Shown: in pieces, positions 7,731 to 16,184 of the stretch
Position numbering within the stretch: the stretch's first letter is position 1
Layout: every line of letters begins with the position of its first letter
NCBI RefSeq assembly: GCF_003991875.1
Contig: NZ_CP031423.1
Coordinates: forward strand, 2,728,001-2,792,000
Source of the DNA: Microbacterium lemovicicum
GTDB lineage: Bacteria; Actinomycetota; Actinomycetes; Actinomycetales; Microbacteriaceae
DNA length: 64,000 bases
Reading direction: 5' to 3'
Program-made: the position numbers and the translations under genes
The notes under the pieces: model-generated
The model's database searches: none
The model's input: only the letters and a program-made list of their open reading frames with translations
What the model was told of the DNA's origin: nothing

Positions 7731-9005
7731 ATGAGCAGCCGGCCCGCGCACACCGCGCCCCCGCGGCTCCGCTCCATCACCCGCGAGATCGAAGCGGTCG
7801 AGGACGTCCTGGCCTACACGCCGGGCTACGATCCCCTCTTCTGGAGCCGCCGCGGCGATGCGATGGCCGGCTTCGGATCGGTGCTCTCCTTCGGAGCGCG
7901 GCCGGGCGTCGGGATCGCGCAGATCGCCGCCACGTGGCGGACGCTGTCGGCCGCGGCATCCGTCGACGATCCCGTCGGTGTGCCCGGATCGGGTCTCGTC
8001 GCCTTCGGCGCCTTCGTCTTCGACCCCCGGTCCGCGCGGCGCAACACGCTGATCGTGCCCGACACGATCGTCGGCCGCCGCGGCGGCCGGTCGTGGGTGA
8101 CGCGCATCGGCTACGTCGACGCGGAGGGCCTCGAGCCCGAGCTGCCCCCGCGCACCCCGTTCGGCCCGCACTGGTCGGCGACCCTCGGCCCCGGCGCGAT
8201 GACGCCGGAGGGCTATATGAACGCGGTCGCCGACGCCGTCGAGGCGATCCGCGCGCGACGGCTCGACAAGGTGGTGCTCGCGCGCGACCTGGTGGGCACG
8301 ATCCCGGCCGGCTCCGACCTGCGGCGGCTCGTGCGCGAGCTCATGACCGGGTATCCGGACTGCTGGACCTTCGCGGTGGACGGCACCATCGGCGCGAGTC
8401 CTGAGACCCTGGTGTCCGTCGCCCACGGCACCGTCACCGCTCGTGTGCTCGCCGGAACGAGCGCACGGGGCGCCGACGCGGACGCGGATGCCGCGGCATC
8501 CCTCGCCCTCGCGACCAGCAGCAAGAACCAGGACGAGCACCGCTTCGCGGTGCGGAGCCTGCTCGACACCCTCCGGCCGCACACGAGCGCGCTGGCGGCG
8601 GCCGACGAGCCGTTCACCCTCAAGCTGCCGAACGTCTGGCACCTGGCAACCGACGTCGAGGGCACGCTCGGCGACGCCTCGTCGGCCCTCGATCTCGTGC
8701 AGGCCCTGCACCCGACCGCCGCGGTGGGCGGCACACCGCGCGCCGTGGCGATCGACGAGATCCAGCGTCTCGAGCCCTTCGACCGCGGTCGATATGCGGG
8801 TGCGGTCGGGTGGACGGATGCCGCGGGCGACGGCGAATGGGCGGTCGCCCTGCGATGCGCGCAGGTGGGTCCCGCGGTCGTCGGGGCACCCACCATCCCG
8901 GTCGTCGCGCACGCGGGCGCGGGCATCGTCGTGGACAGCGACCCCGAGTCGGAGCTGCTGGAGACGCGCGTGAAGTTCCGCCCCATCGTCGACGCGCTGG
9001 CCTGA
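7731..9005 (+). CDS. menF: Isochorismate synthase
   Basis: A 424-residue member of the chorismate-utilising family that converts chorismate to isochorismate, the entry step to menaquinone. The C-terminal chorismate-binding domain is clear: LDKVVLARDL, the GASPETLVSV motif, LAGTSARG, TSSKNQDEHRF, LHPTAAVGGTPR and the YAGAVGW strand. With menD, menE, menB, menC and menA nearby the product is most likely used for quinone; a siderophore role is not suggested by context. The ATG is 6 bases after TAGGCT, consistent with leaderless expression. Confidence 0.93.
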   Translation: MSSRPAHTAPPRLRSITREIEAVEDVLAYTPGYDPLFWSRRGDAMAGFGSVLSFGARPGVGIAQIAATWRTLSAAASVDDPVGVPGSGLVAFGAFVFDPRSARRNTLIVPDTIVGRRGGRSWVTRIGYVDAEGLEPELPPRTPFGPHWSATLGPGAMTPEGYMNAVADAVEAIRARRLDKVVLARDLVGTIPAGSDLRRLVRELMTGYPDCWTFAVDGTIGASPETLVSVAHGTVTARVLAGTSARGADADADAAASLALATSSKNQDEHRFAVRSLLDTLRPHTSALAAADEPFTLKLPNVWHLATDVEGTLGDASSALDLVQALHPTAAVGGTPRAVAIDEIQRLEPFDRGRYAGAVGWTDAAGDGEWAVALRCAQVGPAVVGAPTIPVVAHAGAGIVVDSDPESELLETRVKFRPIVDALA

Positions 9006-9042
9006 CCGCGCGACCGGGACGACCGGCACTGCGCGCGTCAGG
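9001..9042. terminator. Bidirectional terminator spanning both stop codons
   Basis: CCTGACCGCGCG at 9001-9012 pairs with GCGCGCGTCAGG at 9031-9042 with a single bulge. The stem includes the menF stop on one side and the ppk2 stop on the other, fitting convergent genes 32 bp apart. Confidence 0.5.
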
Positions 9043-9901
9043 TCGCGGCGAGCCGCTTCTGCTCGGCCTCGACGTCGAAGGTGGCCTCCGGCCACTGCGG
9101 GTCGATCTCCTCGAGGGCGTCCAGCAGCAGCGCCTGCACGGCCAGCCGCGCGTACCACTTGCGATTCGCGGGCACGACGTGCCAGGGCGCCGCCTCGGTC
9201 GACGTGCGCTCGAAGGCGATCTGGTACGCCTCCATGTAGGCGGGCCACAGCTCGCGCTCGTCGACGTCGCCGGGGTTGTACTTCCAGTACTTGTCCGGAC
9301 GGTCGAGGCGCTCGCCCAGCCGCTCCTTCTGCTCGTCGGAGGAGATGTGCAGCATCACCTTGATCACGCGGGTGCCGGCATCGACGAGGCGCTTCTCGAA
9401 GTCATTGATGGCCCCGTAGCGTCGCTCGATCTCCTCGGCGGGGGCGAGCGAGCGCACGCGGCCGATCAGCACGTCCTCGTAGTGCGACCGGTCGAAGACA
9501 CCGATGAAGCCCGGCTCGGGCACGCGGCGCTCGACCCGCCACAGGAAGTCGTTCGCGAGCTCCTCCGTGGTGGGCTTCTTGAACGCCGTGAGCGCCACGC
9601 CCTGCGGATCGACGGAGCCGACGACGTGGCGGATGATCCCGCCCTTGCCGGCGGAGTCCATCGCCTGCAGCACGAGCAGCACGCCGGCCCGCGTCGCCTC
9701 CGACCGGCTCTCCGCGTACAGCCGCTCCTGCAGCTGGTCGAGCCGGATCACCCCGGCGGCCAGATCCTTCTGTCCGTGCGACTTGCCCCCCGAATATCCG
9801 GGAGTCGATGAGGGATCGAGGTCGGCGAGACGGAAGCCCGGCCCGACCCGCAGCGCTGCGGACGTGTCGGCGGACCAGTTCTGCGAGGTCGAGGCAGTCA
9901 T
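9038..9901 (-). CDS. Polyphosphate kinase 2 family protein
   Basis: The 287 residues are a single-domain PPK2, which moves phosphate between polyphosphate and nucleotides. Visible elements are the Walker A-like MDSAGKGGIIRHV, the Walker B-like FDRSHYEDVL, and the lid region with SSDEQKERLGERLDRPDKYWKY. Whether AMP, ADP or GDP is preferred cannot be read from the sequence. It is transcribed toward menF. The sequence before the ATG (CATGAT-N6) weakly resembles the leaderless pattern. Confidence 0.9.
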   Translation of the reverse strand: MTASTSQNWSADTSAALRVGPGFRLADLDPSSTPGYSGGKSHGQKDLAAGVIRLDQLQERLYAESRSEATRAGVLLVLQAMDSAGKGGIIRHVVGSVDPQGVALTAFKKPTTEELANDFLWRVERRVPEPGFIGVFDRSHYEDVLIGRVRSLAPAEEIERRYGAINDFEKRLVDAGTRVIKVMLHISSDEQKERLGERLDRPDKYWKYNPGDVDERELWPAYMEAYQIAFERTSTEAAPWHVVPANRKWYARLAVQALLLDALEEIDPQWPEATFDVEAEQKRLAAT

Positions 9902-9959
9902 CCCGCCATCATGGCCGCGCCCTCCGACGCCGGCAACCGCGGACGGCGATCCGACGGAG

Positions 9960-9979
9960 CCGGATGCCGCGGCATCCGG
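9960..9979. terminator. 20-bp perfect palindrome after menD
   Basis: CCGGATGCCG and its exact complement meet at 9969/9970. It lies 10 bases beyond the menD stop on the minus strand. It shares its GGATGCCG core with several other terminator-like stems in the window. Confidence 0.65.
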
Positions 9980-9988
9980 TCGCAGGGG

Positions 9989-11830
9989 TTAGCGCGCGAG
10001 CGGAACCTCGATCAGCTGACGCCCGTTCACGGGAGACGTCAGCAGCTGGTCGAAGGCCGACCGCGTGGTGACGCGGTGGTACTCCCAGCCGTAGGCGAGG
10101 GCGAGGTGCTCGAGACGCACATCGTGCGGCGTGTAGAGCACGCGCTCCATGTCGGCCGCCGGAGCGGTCTGCGCCACCTCGAGGGTGTCGAAGATCGTGC
10201 CGCCGCCGTCGTTGCCCACGATGACCTGCAGGCGCGGCTCCGGCTCCCCCGGCGGCAGCAGCAGACCGCCGACGTCGTGCAGCAGGGTGAGGTCGCCCAG
10301 CAGCACGCGCGTGACGCCGGCCGCCTGCGGGCGGGCGAGGGCGACACCCGTCGCGGTGGCGATGGTGCCGTCGATGCCGGCGAGGCCGCGGTTGGCGTGC
10401 ACCGGGATCTTCTTGCCCCCGACCAGCGCGTCGGCCACCCGCACGAGCCGCGACGATCCGAACACGAGGCGGTCGTGCGGCCACGTCGCTCGCCACACGG
10501 CGTCGACGAGGGCGGCGCGGTCGACCGTGGCTCGCACGGCGGCCATCTCGGCCTCCAGCGCGACGCGGCGCTCGTGCGGGTCGGGCGAGGCGAGGCCGTC
10601 GGCGTCGGGAGCGGGAGGGGTGAGATCAACGGATGCCGCGCGGGAGGCCTGCAGCCAGGCGCCCAGCCAGTCGCGGTCGGTCTCGCCCGCCTCGACGGCG
10701 ACGGTGTCGAGCGCGGTCGTCGCGCCGTTGAGGTTGAGCGGCTCACCGGGGCCGCGGAGCGCGAGGATCTCGACCTGCGGGTCGGACAGCAGGCGGTTCA
10801 CCTCCCGGCTGAGCGTCGGGTGGCCGAGCACGACCGCCCGCTCGATGCGACCGCCGAGCTCGGCGTCGGACAGCAGACCGCGGTAGCCGTGCACGAGGTT
10901 GCGCCCGAAGCGCGCGCCGGAGACCACCTCGGCGATGAGCGGCCAGCCGCCGGCATGGGCGAGGGCCTCGGCGTCGGGCCCGGCGTCGGCGCCGGCGATG
11001 ACGACCGTTCGCGGGCCGCGGGCGAGCACGTGCGGGTGCGCCTCCTCCTCGGGTGGCAGGTCGGACTCGCCGATGCCGCCGCCGCCCTGGTAGAGCGCCC
11101 CGGACGGCTCGTCGGCGGGGAGGTCGGAGTCGTCATCCTCGCCGTCGCCGGTCGGGTCGGGCCGCTCCGCGGCGGCTTCGCCCGCGGGAGCTGAGCCGGA
11201 GGGGGCCGCAGCGGCGCTCAGCCAGCCGGGCAGGCCGCCCGCAAGCGGCTCACGGCAGGGCACGTTGAGGTGCACGGGACCGGCGGACCGCGCGCCCTCG
11301 CCGAGCGCGGCGGCGACCGCGGCGGCGGCCACGTCGAGCAGGAGCAGCGTCTGCGGACCGTCGCCCGCGGCATCCGTCTCCTCGGGCACCGGCAGGTCGG
11401 CCTCGAGACGGATGCTCGGCGAGAACAGTCCCGGCTGCCGCGTGGTCTGGTTGGCCCCGACGCCGCGGAGCTCCGGCGGGCGGTCGGCGGTGAGCAGCAC
11501 CAGCGGCACCCCGGCGTGATGGGCCTCGAGTGCGGCGGGGAGGAGGTTGGCGGCGGCGGTGCCGGAGGTGCAGATGACGGCTGCGGGAAGCCCCGACTCG
11601 CGGCCGATGCCGAGCGCGGTGAAGCCCGCGACCCGCTCGTCGATGCGGACGTGCAGCCGGACGAGACCCTGCCGCTCCAGCTCCGCCGCGACGAGGGCGA
11701 GGGCCTGCGACCGCGAACCCGGGCTGAGGACGATGTGCCGCACGCCCGCGCCCACGAGCCCGCCGAGCAGCGCAGCCGCGGCGTCGGTCGCCGGAGCGGC
11801 CGCGGTCCGTTCGTCGTCGAGCTCGGTCAC
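9989..11830 (-). CDS. menD: SEPHCHC synthase (2-succinyl-5-enolpyruvyl-6-hydroxy-3-cyclohexene-1-carboxylate synthase)
   Basis: A 613-residue thiamine-diphosphate enzyme that joins isochorismate with the succinic semialdehyde unit from 2-oxoglutarate. The N-terminal domain has the MenD signature SPGSRSQALALVAAELE followed by HVRIDERVAGFTALGIGRESG and CTSGTAAANLLPA; the C-terminal ThDP domain contains GLAGIDGTIATATG and IVGNDGGGTIFDTLE. An acidic insert near residues 195-245 (GDGEDDDSDLPADEPS region) is longer than usual. The GTG start is 3 bases after the stop of the upstream PLDc_N gene, so the two form an operon. Confidence 0.95.
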   Translation of the reverse strand: MTELDDERTAAAPATDAAAALLGGLVGAGVRHIVLSPGSRSQALALVAAELERQGLVRLHVRIDERVAGFTALGIGRESGLPAAVICTSGTAAANLLPAALEAHHAGVPLVLLTADRPPELRGVGANQTTRQPGLFSPSIRLEADLPVPEETDAAGDGPQTLLLLDVAAAAVAAALGEGARSAGPVHLNVPCREPLAGGLPGWLSAAAAPSGSAPAGEAAAERPDPTGDGEDDDSDLPADEPSGALYQGGGGIGESDLPPEEEAHPHVLARGPRTVVIAGADAGPDAEALAHAGGWPLIAEVVSGARFGRNLVHGYRGLLSDAELGGRIERAVVLGHPTLSREVNRLLSDPQVEILALRGPGEPLNLNGATTALDTVAVEAGETDRDWLGAWLQASRAASVDLTPPAPDADGLASPDPHERRVALEAEMAAVRATVDRAALVDAVWRATWPHDRLVFGSSRLVRVADALVGGKKIPVHANRGLAGIDGTIATATGVALARPQAAGVTRVLLGDLTLLHDVGGLLLPPGEPEPRLQVIVGNDGGGTIFDTLEVAQTAPAADMERVLYTPHDVRLEHLALAYGWEYHRVTTRSAFDQLLTSPVNGRQLIEVPLAR

Positions 11831-11833
11831 CGG

Positions 11834-12259
11834 TCAGCCGACGGCGCCGCGCTGACCGCGGCCGTCGTCTTCACCGTCGACGGGCGGCGTGGGGTCGACG
11901 TCGGCGGCGGGCTTCTGTCCGTCGGAGCTCCATCGCGGGTCATCGCCCTCGGCGTCGAGCTGGGCGAGCTCCTCCTCGAGACGGCGGATGCGCTCGTCCT
12001 GGTCGCTCGTGGCGGCGCGACGCGTGAAGAAGTCGGGGTCGTCATCGGGGGCCACGCGGGTCGCGACGACGGACGCGCGCACGCGGCCGATCGTGAGCCA
12101 CAGCAGACCGCCGAGCACCGGGATGAGGAGCACGATGAGGATCCAGATCGGCTTGCTCACGCCGCGGTGGCGGTGGGCGGGCTGCACCGCGCAGTCGACG
12201 ATGGTGTAGACCCAGAAGACGGTCAGCACCAGCGCCACGATGAGCAGTACGCGAGCCAC
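11834..12259 (-). CDS. Small membrane protein with PLDc_N domain
   Basis: The 141-residue protein has two transmembrane segments (residues about 4-24 and 37-58) separated by a short loop containing D-C-A, followed by a long acidic, charged tail with a short coiled-coil-like stretch (DERIRRLEEELAQLDAE). This is the phospholipase D N-terminal transmembrane domain without a nuclease domain. Function is unknown. The GTG start follows TAGACT-N6 (leaderless), and menD begins 3 bases after its stop, so this promoter probably drives menD as well. Confidence 0.75.
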   Translation of the reverse strand: MARVLLIVALVLTVFWVYTIVDCAVQPAHRHRGVSKPIWILIVLLIPVLGGLLWLTIGRVRASVVATRVAPDDDPDFFTRRAATSDQDERIRRLEEELAQLDAEGDDPRWSSDGQKPAADVDPTPPVDGEDDGRGQRGAVG

Positions 12260-12389
12260 GTCCTCAGTCTAGGCGCGCGTTCCGGGGGCCGACCGGCTCG
12301 TGGCCGAACTGTGAGGGACCACCCAGGACAGGGGACGGATGCCGCACTCCGGCCCTCCCGGCCAACGGCGGCCACGCCGGAGCACGGCG

Positions 12390-12395
12390 TAGAAT
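12390..12395 (+). promoter_or_regulatory. -10 box for DUF4229 gene
   Basis: TAGAAT ends six bases before GTG at 12402. This spacing places the transcription start at the start codon, so the mRNA is probably leaderless. No clear -35 is seen. Confidence 0.5.
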
Positions 12396-12401
12396 GAGGT
12401 G

Positions 12402-12680
12402 GTGAAGCTTCCTCCCGTGCTCGTGTTCACGGTTCTGAGGCTGCTGGCCTTCCTCGTACCGTTCGGCGTCATGATGCTGTTCCCGGTCTTCCGCGACCTC
12501 TACTGGCTCGCCGCGGTCTTCGCCGCCCTCATCGGTCTCAGCCTCTCGGTGATCTTCTTCCGGAAGCCCCTCGCGGCGGTGTCCGAGCAGGTCGAGCGCC
12601 GCCGTCGCACGTCCACGGTCGTGCGCGACGAGGACGTCGAGGATGCCGCGGCCGACGACATCGCGCCCCGCGACGTCTGA
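12402..12680 (+). CDS. DUF4229 small membrane protein
   Basis: The 92-residue protein has two hydrophobic helices (residues about 5-27 and 33-52) and an acidic C-terminal tail. It matches the actinobacterial DUF4229 family, of unknown function and often next to menA. I chose the second of two adjacent GTG codons because it sits six bases from the TAGAAT box. It converges on menA with a 14-base gap. Confidence 0.7.
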   Translation: MKLPPVLVFTVLRLLAFLVPFGVMMLFPVFRDLYWLAAVFAALIGLSLSVIFFRKPLAAVSEQVERRRRTSTVVRDEDVEDAAADDIAPRDV

Positions 12681-12694
12681 CGCGCCGGCGAAGA

Positions 12695-13675
12695 TCAGCC
12701 GACGAACGCCCAGAAGAGGAAGCCGGCATACGCCACCGCGGCGAGCGACGTCAGTGCGAGGGCGATGACGAGCTCCCGGGGAGCGCGATAGGTCCACACG
12801 ATGAGGATGGCCGGCAGCACCAGCAGCAGCACGAGCAGCGACAGCCACGCGATCGGGTAGAACAGCGCCAGGAAGCCGGCGATCACGAAGGGCGCCAGGA
12901 CGAAGACCGTGAACAGCACCTGGGTCGCGCGGCGCCCGATGAGCACCGAGAGCGTGCGCTTGCCGGCGAGGCGGTCCTGGTCGATGTCGCGGAGGTTGTT
13001 GGCCAGGAGCACGGCGCAGGCCAGGAGGCCGATCGCGACCGCTCCGAACCAGGCCTCCTGGGGCAGCTCCTGGACCTGCACCCAGGTGGTGCCGAGAGTG
13101 GCCACGAGACCGAAGAACACGAAGACGAACAGCTCCCCCAGCCCCGCGTAGCCGTAGGGCCGCTTGCCGCCGGTGTAGAACCATGCCGCGATCAGGCAGG
13201 CCGCGCCCACCAGCAGGAACCACCACTGCTGGGTGCGGATCGTGAGCGCGAGCCCGGTGACGCCGGCGATCGCGAAGAAGACGAGCGCGACGGTGAGCAC
13301 CGTGCGCGGCTGGGCCCGGCGCGAGGCGGTCAGGCGGGCGGGGCCCACGCGGACGTCATCCGTGCCGCGGATGCCGTCGCTGTAGTCGTTGGCGTAGTTG
13401 ACGCCGATCTGCAGGGCGACCGCGACGACGAGGCAGGCGAGGGCGAGCACCCAGTGGAAGAGCCCGTCCACGAGGATCGCGGCGCCCGTCCCCACGACGA
13501 CGGGTGCGACCGCGAGCGGGAGGGTGCGCAGGCGTGCGGCGCCGATCCAGTCACGGGCGGTCGCCTTCTCCACCCGGCGCGGGTCCCGCGACGCGTGCGC
13601 GCGCTGCGGGTTGCCGCGCGGCGGCTGCCTCTTCGGACCGGGGTGCTTGCGCTTCTTGCTCGGGGTTCCTGCCAC
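12695..13675 (-). CDS. menA: 1,4-dihydroxy-2-naphthoate polyprenyltransferase
   Basis: A 326-residue integral membrane prenyltransferase that attaches the polyprenyl chain to DHNA. The first Asp-rich motif NDYSDGIRGTDD lies in a cytoplasmic loop, the second is NNLRDIDQDRLAGKRT, and about eight or nine hydrophobic helices follow. The N-terminal 35 residues are very basic. The GTG start follows TAGGAT with 8 bases between. A palindrome separates it from the upstream TetR gene. Confidence 0.93.
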   Translation of the reverse strand: MAGTPSKKRKHPGPKRQPPRGNPQRAHASRDPRRVEKATARDWIGAARLRTLPLAVAPVVVGTGAAILVDGLFHWVLALACLVVAVALQIGVNYANDYSDGIRGTDDVRVGPARLTASRRAQPRTVLTVALVFFAIAGVTGLALTIRTQQWWFLLVGAACLIAAWFYTGGKRPYGYAGLGELFVFVFFGLVATLGTTWVQVQELPQEAWFGAVAIGLLACAVLLANNLRDIDQDRLAGKRTLSVLIGRRATQVLFTVFVLAPFVIAGFLALFYPIAWLSLLVLLLVLPAILIVWTYRAPRELVIALALTSLAAVAYAGFLFWAFVG

Positions 13676-13700
13676 GAGTGGTCATCCTAGACGGCGCACC

Positions 13701-13728
13701 GGGAGCGGATGCCGCGGCATCCGCTCCC
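13701..13728. terminator. 28-bp perfect palindrome
   Basis: GGGAGCGGATGCCG meets its exact complement at 13714/13715. It lies 3' of the TetR gene on the minus strand and upstream of menA, so it probably ends the TetR transcript. There is no T-run. Confidence 0.65.
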
Positions 13729-13748
13729 CCGCGGCGACGACGGAACCG

Positions 13749-14357
13749 TCAGCCGCCCGAGAGGCGCGACTCGATCGGCGCCCAGCCGTTCTCCAGCAGC
13801 GCGAAGCCCGCCTCGAGGATGCCGAGCTGGTCGTCGCTCTCGGTCACCATCATCTGCGTCTGCAGGACGAACCGGGCGTAGACGCGGATCTCGGCCGTCG
13901 GCTCGTCGAGTCCGACGTCCTCCGCGATCGCCTGGGCCAGCGCGTCCTCGTGCCGCAGCCACATCCTGGCGCCGTACTCCCGCAGGGCCGGCGTCTGATT
14001 CATGAAATCGATGAACACCCGGGCGACATCCGGCCCGTGCTCCTCCGCGCTGACGCGGACCTCCTCTACGTAGAAATCCTGGATGGCGCGGTGGATCGGC
14101 ATGCCGGCCGGACGCTCCCGCACCGCGGCGACGAGACGGTCGCGCTGCTCGGTGTCCTCGTCGAAGACGAGTGCCTCCTTCTGCGGAAAGTGCGCGAAGA
14201 CGGTGGTGGGCGAGACGTCGGCCGCGTCGGCCACTTCGCGGATGCTCACGTTGTCGAATCCGCGCTCGAGGAACATCATCGTCGCGACGTCGGAGATGGC
14301 CTTGCGGGTCGCGGCCTTCTTCCGCTCGCGGCGGCCGACCGGGCGGGGTTCGGACAT
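13749..14357 (-). CDS. TetR family regulator of the adjacent MFS transporter
   Basis: The 202-residue protein has a TetR N-terminal helix-turn-helix (RKAISDVATMMFLERGFDNVSIREVADAADVSPTTVFAHFPQKEALV). The rest would be the ligand-binding domain, with no recognisable ligand class. It is divergent from the MFS gene, so it probably represses it and itself. I chose the ATG at 14357, which lies six bases from TAGACT; a GTG two codons earlier is also in frame. Confidence 0.88.
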   Translation of the reverse strand: MSEPRPVGRRERKKAATRKAISDVATMMFLERGFDNVSIREVADAADVSPTTVFAHFPQKEALVFDEDTEQRDRLVAAVRERPAGMPIHRAIQDFYVEEVRVSAEEHGPDVARVFIDFMNQTPALREYGARMWLRHEDALAQAIAEDVGLDEPTAEIRVYARFVLQTQMMVTESDDQLGILEAGFALLENGWAPIESRLSGG

Positions 14358-14363
14358 GATCAC

Positions 14364-14420
14364 AGTCTAACCGAACCGGTTTCATGACTGACTTGACACC
14401 CAATCTGGTATCGGTACAGT
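14364..14420. promoter_or_regulatory. Divergent TetR/MFS promoter region
   Basis: For the MFS gene, TTGACA (14393-14398) and TACAGT (14415-14420) are spaced by 16 bp and the ATG follows 6 bases later. For the TetR gene, TAGACT reads on the minus strand at 14364-14369. Between them lies the palindrome AACCGGTT (14374-14381), a possible operator core. Confidence 0.7.
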
Positions 14421-14426
14421 TTTGGT

Positions 14427-15692
14427 ATGACTTCAGTTACTCCGGCAGCGCCGAGGCGCGCCTGGACGATGCTCATCGTCCTCACCATGCTCACGACGGC
14501 GGGCATGACCGTCGTGCTCCCCGTGCTCCCGTTCGTCGTGCTGCTCTACGTGCCGCAGGAGAACGACCTCGCGCTGTGGGTCGGCACGCTCGAGGCCGTC
14601 AACGGCCTCTGCGCGTTCCTCGTCGCCCCGTTCCTGGGGCGGCTGTCCGACCGCTTCGGGCGGCGACCGGTCATCATCGCCGCCGCCTTCGGCGCCGCGC
14701 TGTCGATGACGCTCTTCGGCGTCGGCGGCGCCATCTGGGTGCTCCTGCTGGCCCGCGTCATCCAGGGCCTCACCGCGGGCGACCTCCCCGCCCTGTTCGC
14801 CTACCTCGCCGACATCACCCCGCCCGCCCAGCGTGCGCGCCGCTTCGGACTCCTGGGTGCGCTGGCGGGTATCGGCACCATGATCGGGCCCGCCCTGGGC
14901 GGCGTGCTGGGGGCGATCAGCGTCGAGCTGCCGGTCTTCGTGACGGCGGGCCTCGCTCTCGTGATCGCGGTGCTCAGCCTCTTCCTCCTCCCGGAGAGCC
15001 ACCTCCCGGAGAACCGCATCGCCCGCATCCGGATGCGCGACGTGCAGCCGTTCGCGGTCTTCCGCAGCGCGTTCCGCCGGCCCGAGCTGCGCGGGCTGAT
15101 GATCGGCTTCGGACTGCTCGCGCTGCCGTTCGGCTTCTTCGTCAACAACTTCAGCGTCCTTGCCCTCGACGCGATCTCGTGGGGACCGACGCAGATCGGG
15201 CTCACGACCGCCGCCGTCGGCATCATCGACATCCTCATCCAGGGCGTGCTGCTCGGCATCCTCCTCCCCCGCATCGGCGAGCGCGCCCTCATCGTGAGCG
15301 GCATCGTGACGCAGATCGTCGGCCTCGCCGGCCTCGCCGTCGTCGCATCGGTCTTCGCGCAGCCGTGGCTGTTCATCGCCGGCGCGCTGATGCTGGCCGC
15401 CGGACAGGGCGCGTCGCAGGCGGCGATGGACGGCGCGATGTCCAACGCCGTCGGACCCGACGAGCAGGGCTGGCTCGGCGGTGCCACCCAGTCACTCAAC
15501 GCCGCGATGGGCACCGTCGCCCCGCTGATCGCCGGCGCGCTCTACGTGGGCGTCAGTCACGCGGCGCCCTACGGGCTGGGCGTCGCCCTCATGGTGGTCG
15601 CGGCGATCGTGGTCGGCCGCGCGCACATCGCCGAGGCCGCGAGGCACCCGATGGAGCCGGCCGCCGCGGAGCCCGCGCCCGTGCTGCGCTGA
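14427..15692 (+). CDS. MFS drug efflux transporter, TetA-like
   Basis: The 421-residue protein has about twelve membrane helices. The MFS motif between helices 2 and 3 reads GRLSDRFGRRPVI (residues about 72-84), and LGALAGIGTMIGPALGGVLG matches the helix 5 antiporter motif of drug exporters. Its pairing with a divergent TetR regulator supports inducible efflux; the substrate is unknown. The promoter is the best TTGACA/TACAGT pair in the window, and transcription would start at the ATG. Confidence 0.88.
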   Translation: MTSVTPAAPRRAWTMLIVLTMLTTAGMTVVLPVLPFVVLLYVPQENDLALWVGTLEAVNGLCAFLVAPFLGRLSDRFGRRPVIIAAAFGAALSMTLFGVGGAIWVLLLARVIQGLTAGDLPALFAYLADITPPAQRARRFGLLGALAGIGTMIGPALGGVLGAISVELPVFVTAGLALVIAVLSLFLLPESHLPENRIARIRMRDVQPFAVFRSAFRRPELRGLMIGFGLLALPFGFFVNNFSVLALDAISWGPTQIGLTTAAVGIIDILIQGVLLGILLPRIGERALIVSGIVTQIVGLAGLAVVASVFAQPWLFIAGALMLAAGQGASQAAMDGAMSNAVGPDEQGWLGGATQSLNAAMGTVAPLIAGALYVGVSHAAPYGLGVALMVVAAIVVGRAHIAEAARHPMEPAAAEPAPVLR

Positions 15693-15704
15693 CGTGTCCC
15701 CATC

Positions 15705-15736
15705 GGAGGAGCGGATGCCGCGGCATCCGCTCCTCC
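15705..15736. terminator. 32-bp perfect palindrome after MFS gene
   Basis: GGAGGAGCGGATGCCG at 15705-15720 is exactly complementary to 15721-15736. It lies 12 bases past the MFS stop and carries the same GGATGCCG/CGGCATCC core as the palindromes at 9960 and 13701. Confidence 0.7.
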
Positions 15737-15773
15737 CTTGATCGTCGCCGCGCATCGGGTCACACTGTCCCGC

Positions 15774-16169
15774 ATGATCGAGATCGCGACGACCGTGCTG
15801 ACCGTCGAGGACGTGGACCGCGCCGGCGACTTCTGGCGTGCGGCGCTGGGCTATGTGAACCGGCGGGCGCCCACCGACGACTGGGTGATCCTGGATCCGG
15901 CCGCGGGAAAGGGCGCTGCGCCGTCGATCGCGCTGTCCAGGACCGGGTACCCCCAGCACTACCCGCCGCGTCTGCACCTCGACATCTACGCGGATGACCA
16001 GGCCGCCGAGATCGAGCGGCTGCGGGGTCTGGGCGCCCGGGACGTCGCGTGGGACGGCTACCCGCCCGACGCCGACTTCGTCGTGATGGAGGACACCGAG
16101 GGCAACCGCTTCTGCGTCGTGGACGCGCCCGACTGGTTCGAGCCGGGCGGGCGCGAACGGCGCACCTGA
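15774..16169 (+). CDS. VOC family protein (glyoxalase/bleomycin-resistance fold)
   Basis: The 131 residues match small VOC proteins: two beta-alpha-beta-beta-beta modules beginning TTVLTVEDVDRAGDFWRAALGY and ending EDTEGNRFCVVDAPDWF, with PRLHLDIYADD in between. Possible metal ligands are His in LHLDI and Glu in VVMEDTEGN. Members range from dioxygenases to resistance proteins, so no activity is assigned. I chose the ATG at 15774 because the fold starts immediately after it; an upstream in-frame ATG at 15738 lies in the edge of the palindrome. Confidence 0.75.
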   Translation: MIEIATTVLTVEDVDRAGDFWRAALGYVNRRAPTDDWVILDPAAGKGAAPSIALSRTGYPQHYPPRLHLDIYADDQAAEIERLRGLGARDVAWDGYPPDADFVVMEDTEGNRFCVVDAPDWFEPGGRERRT

Positions 16170-16184
16170 CGTTCCAGCGCAGCG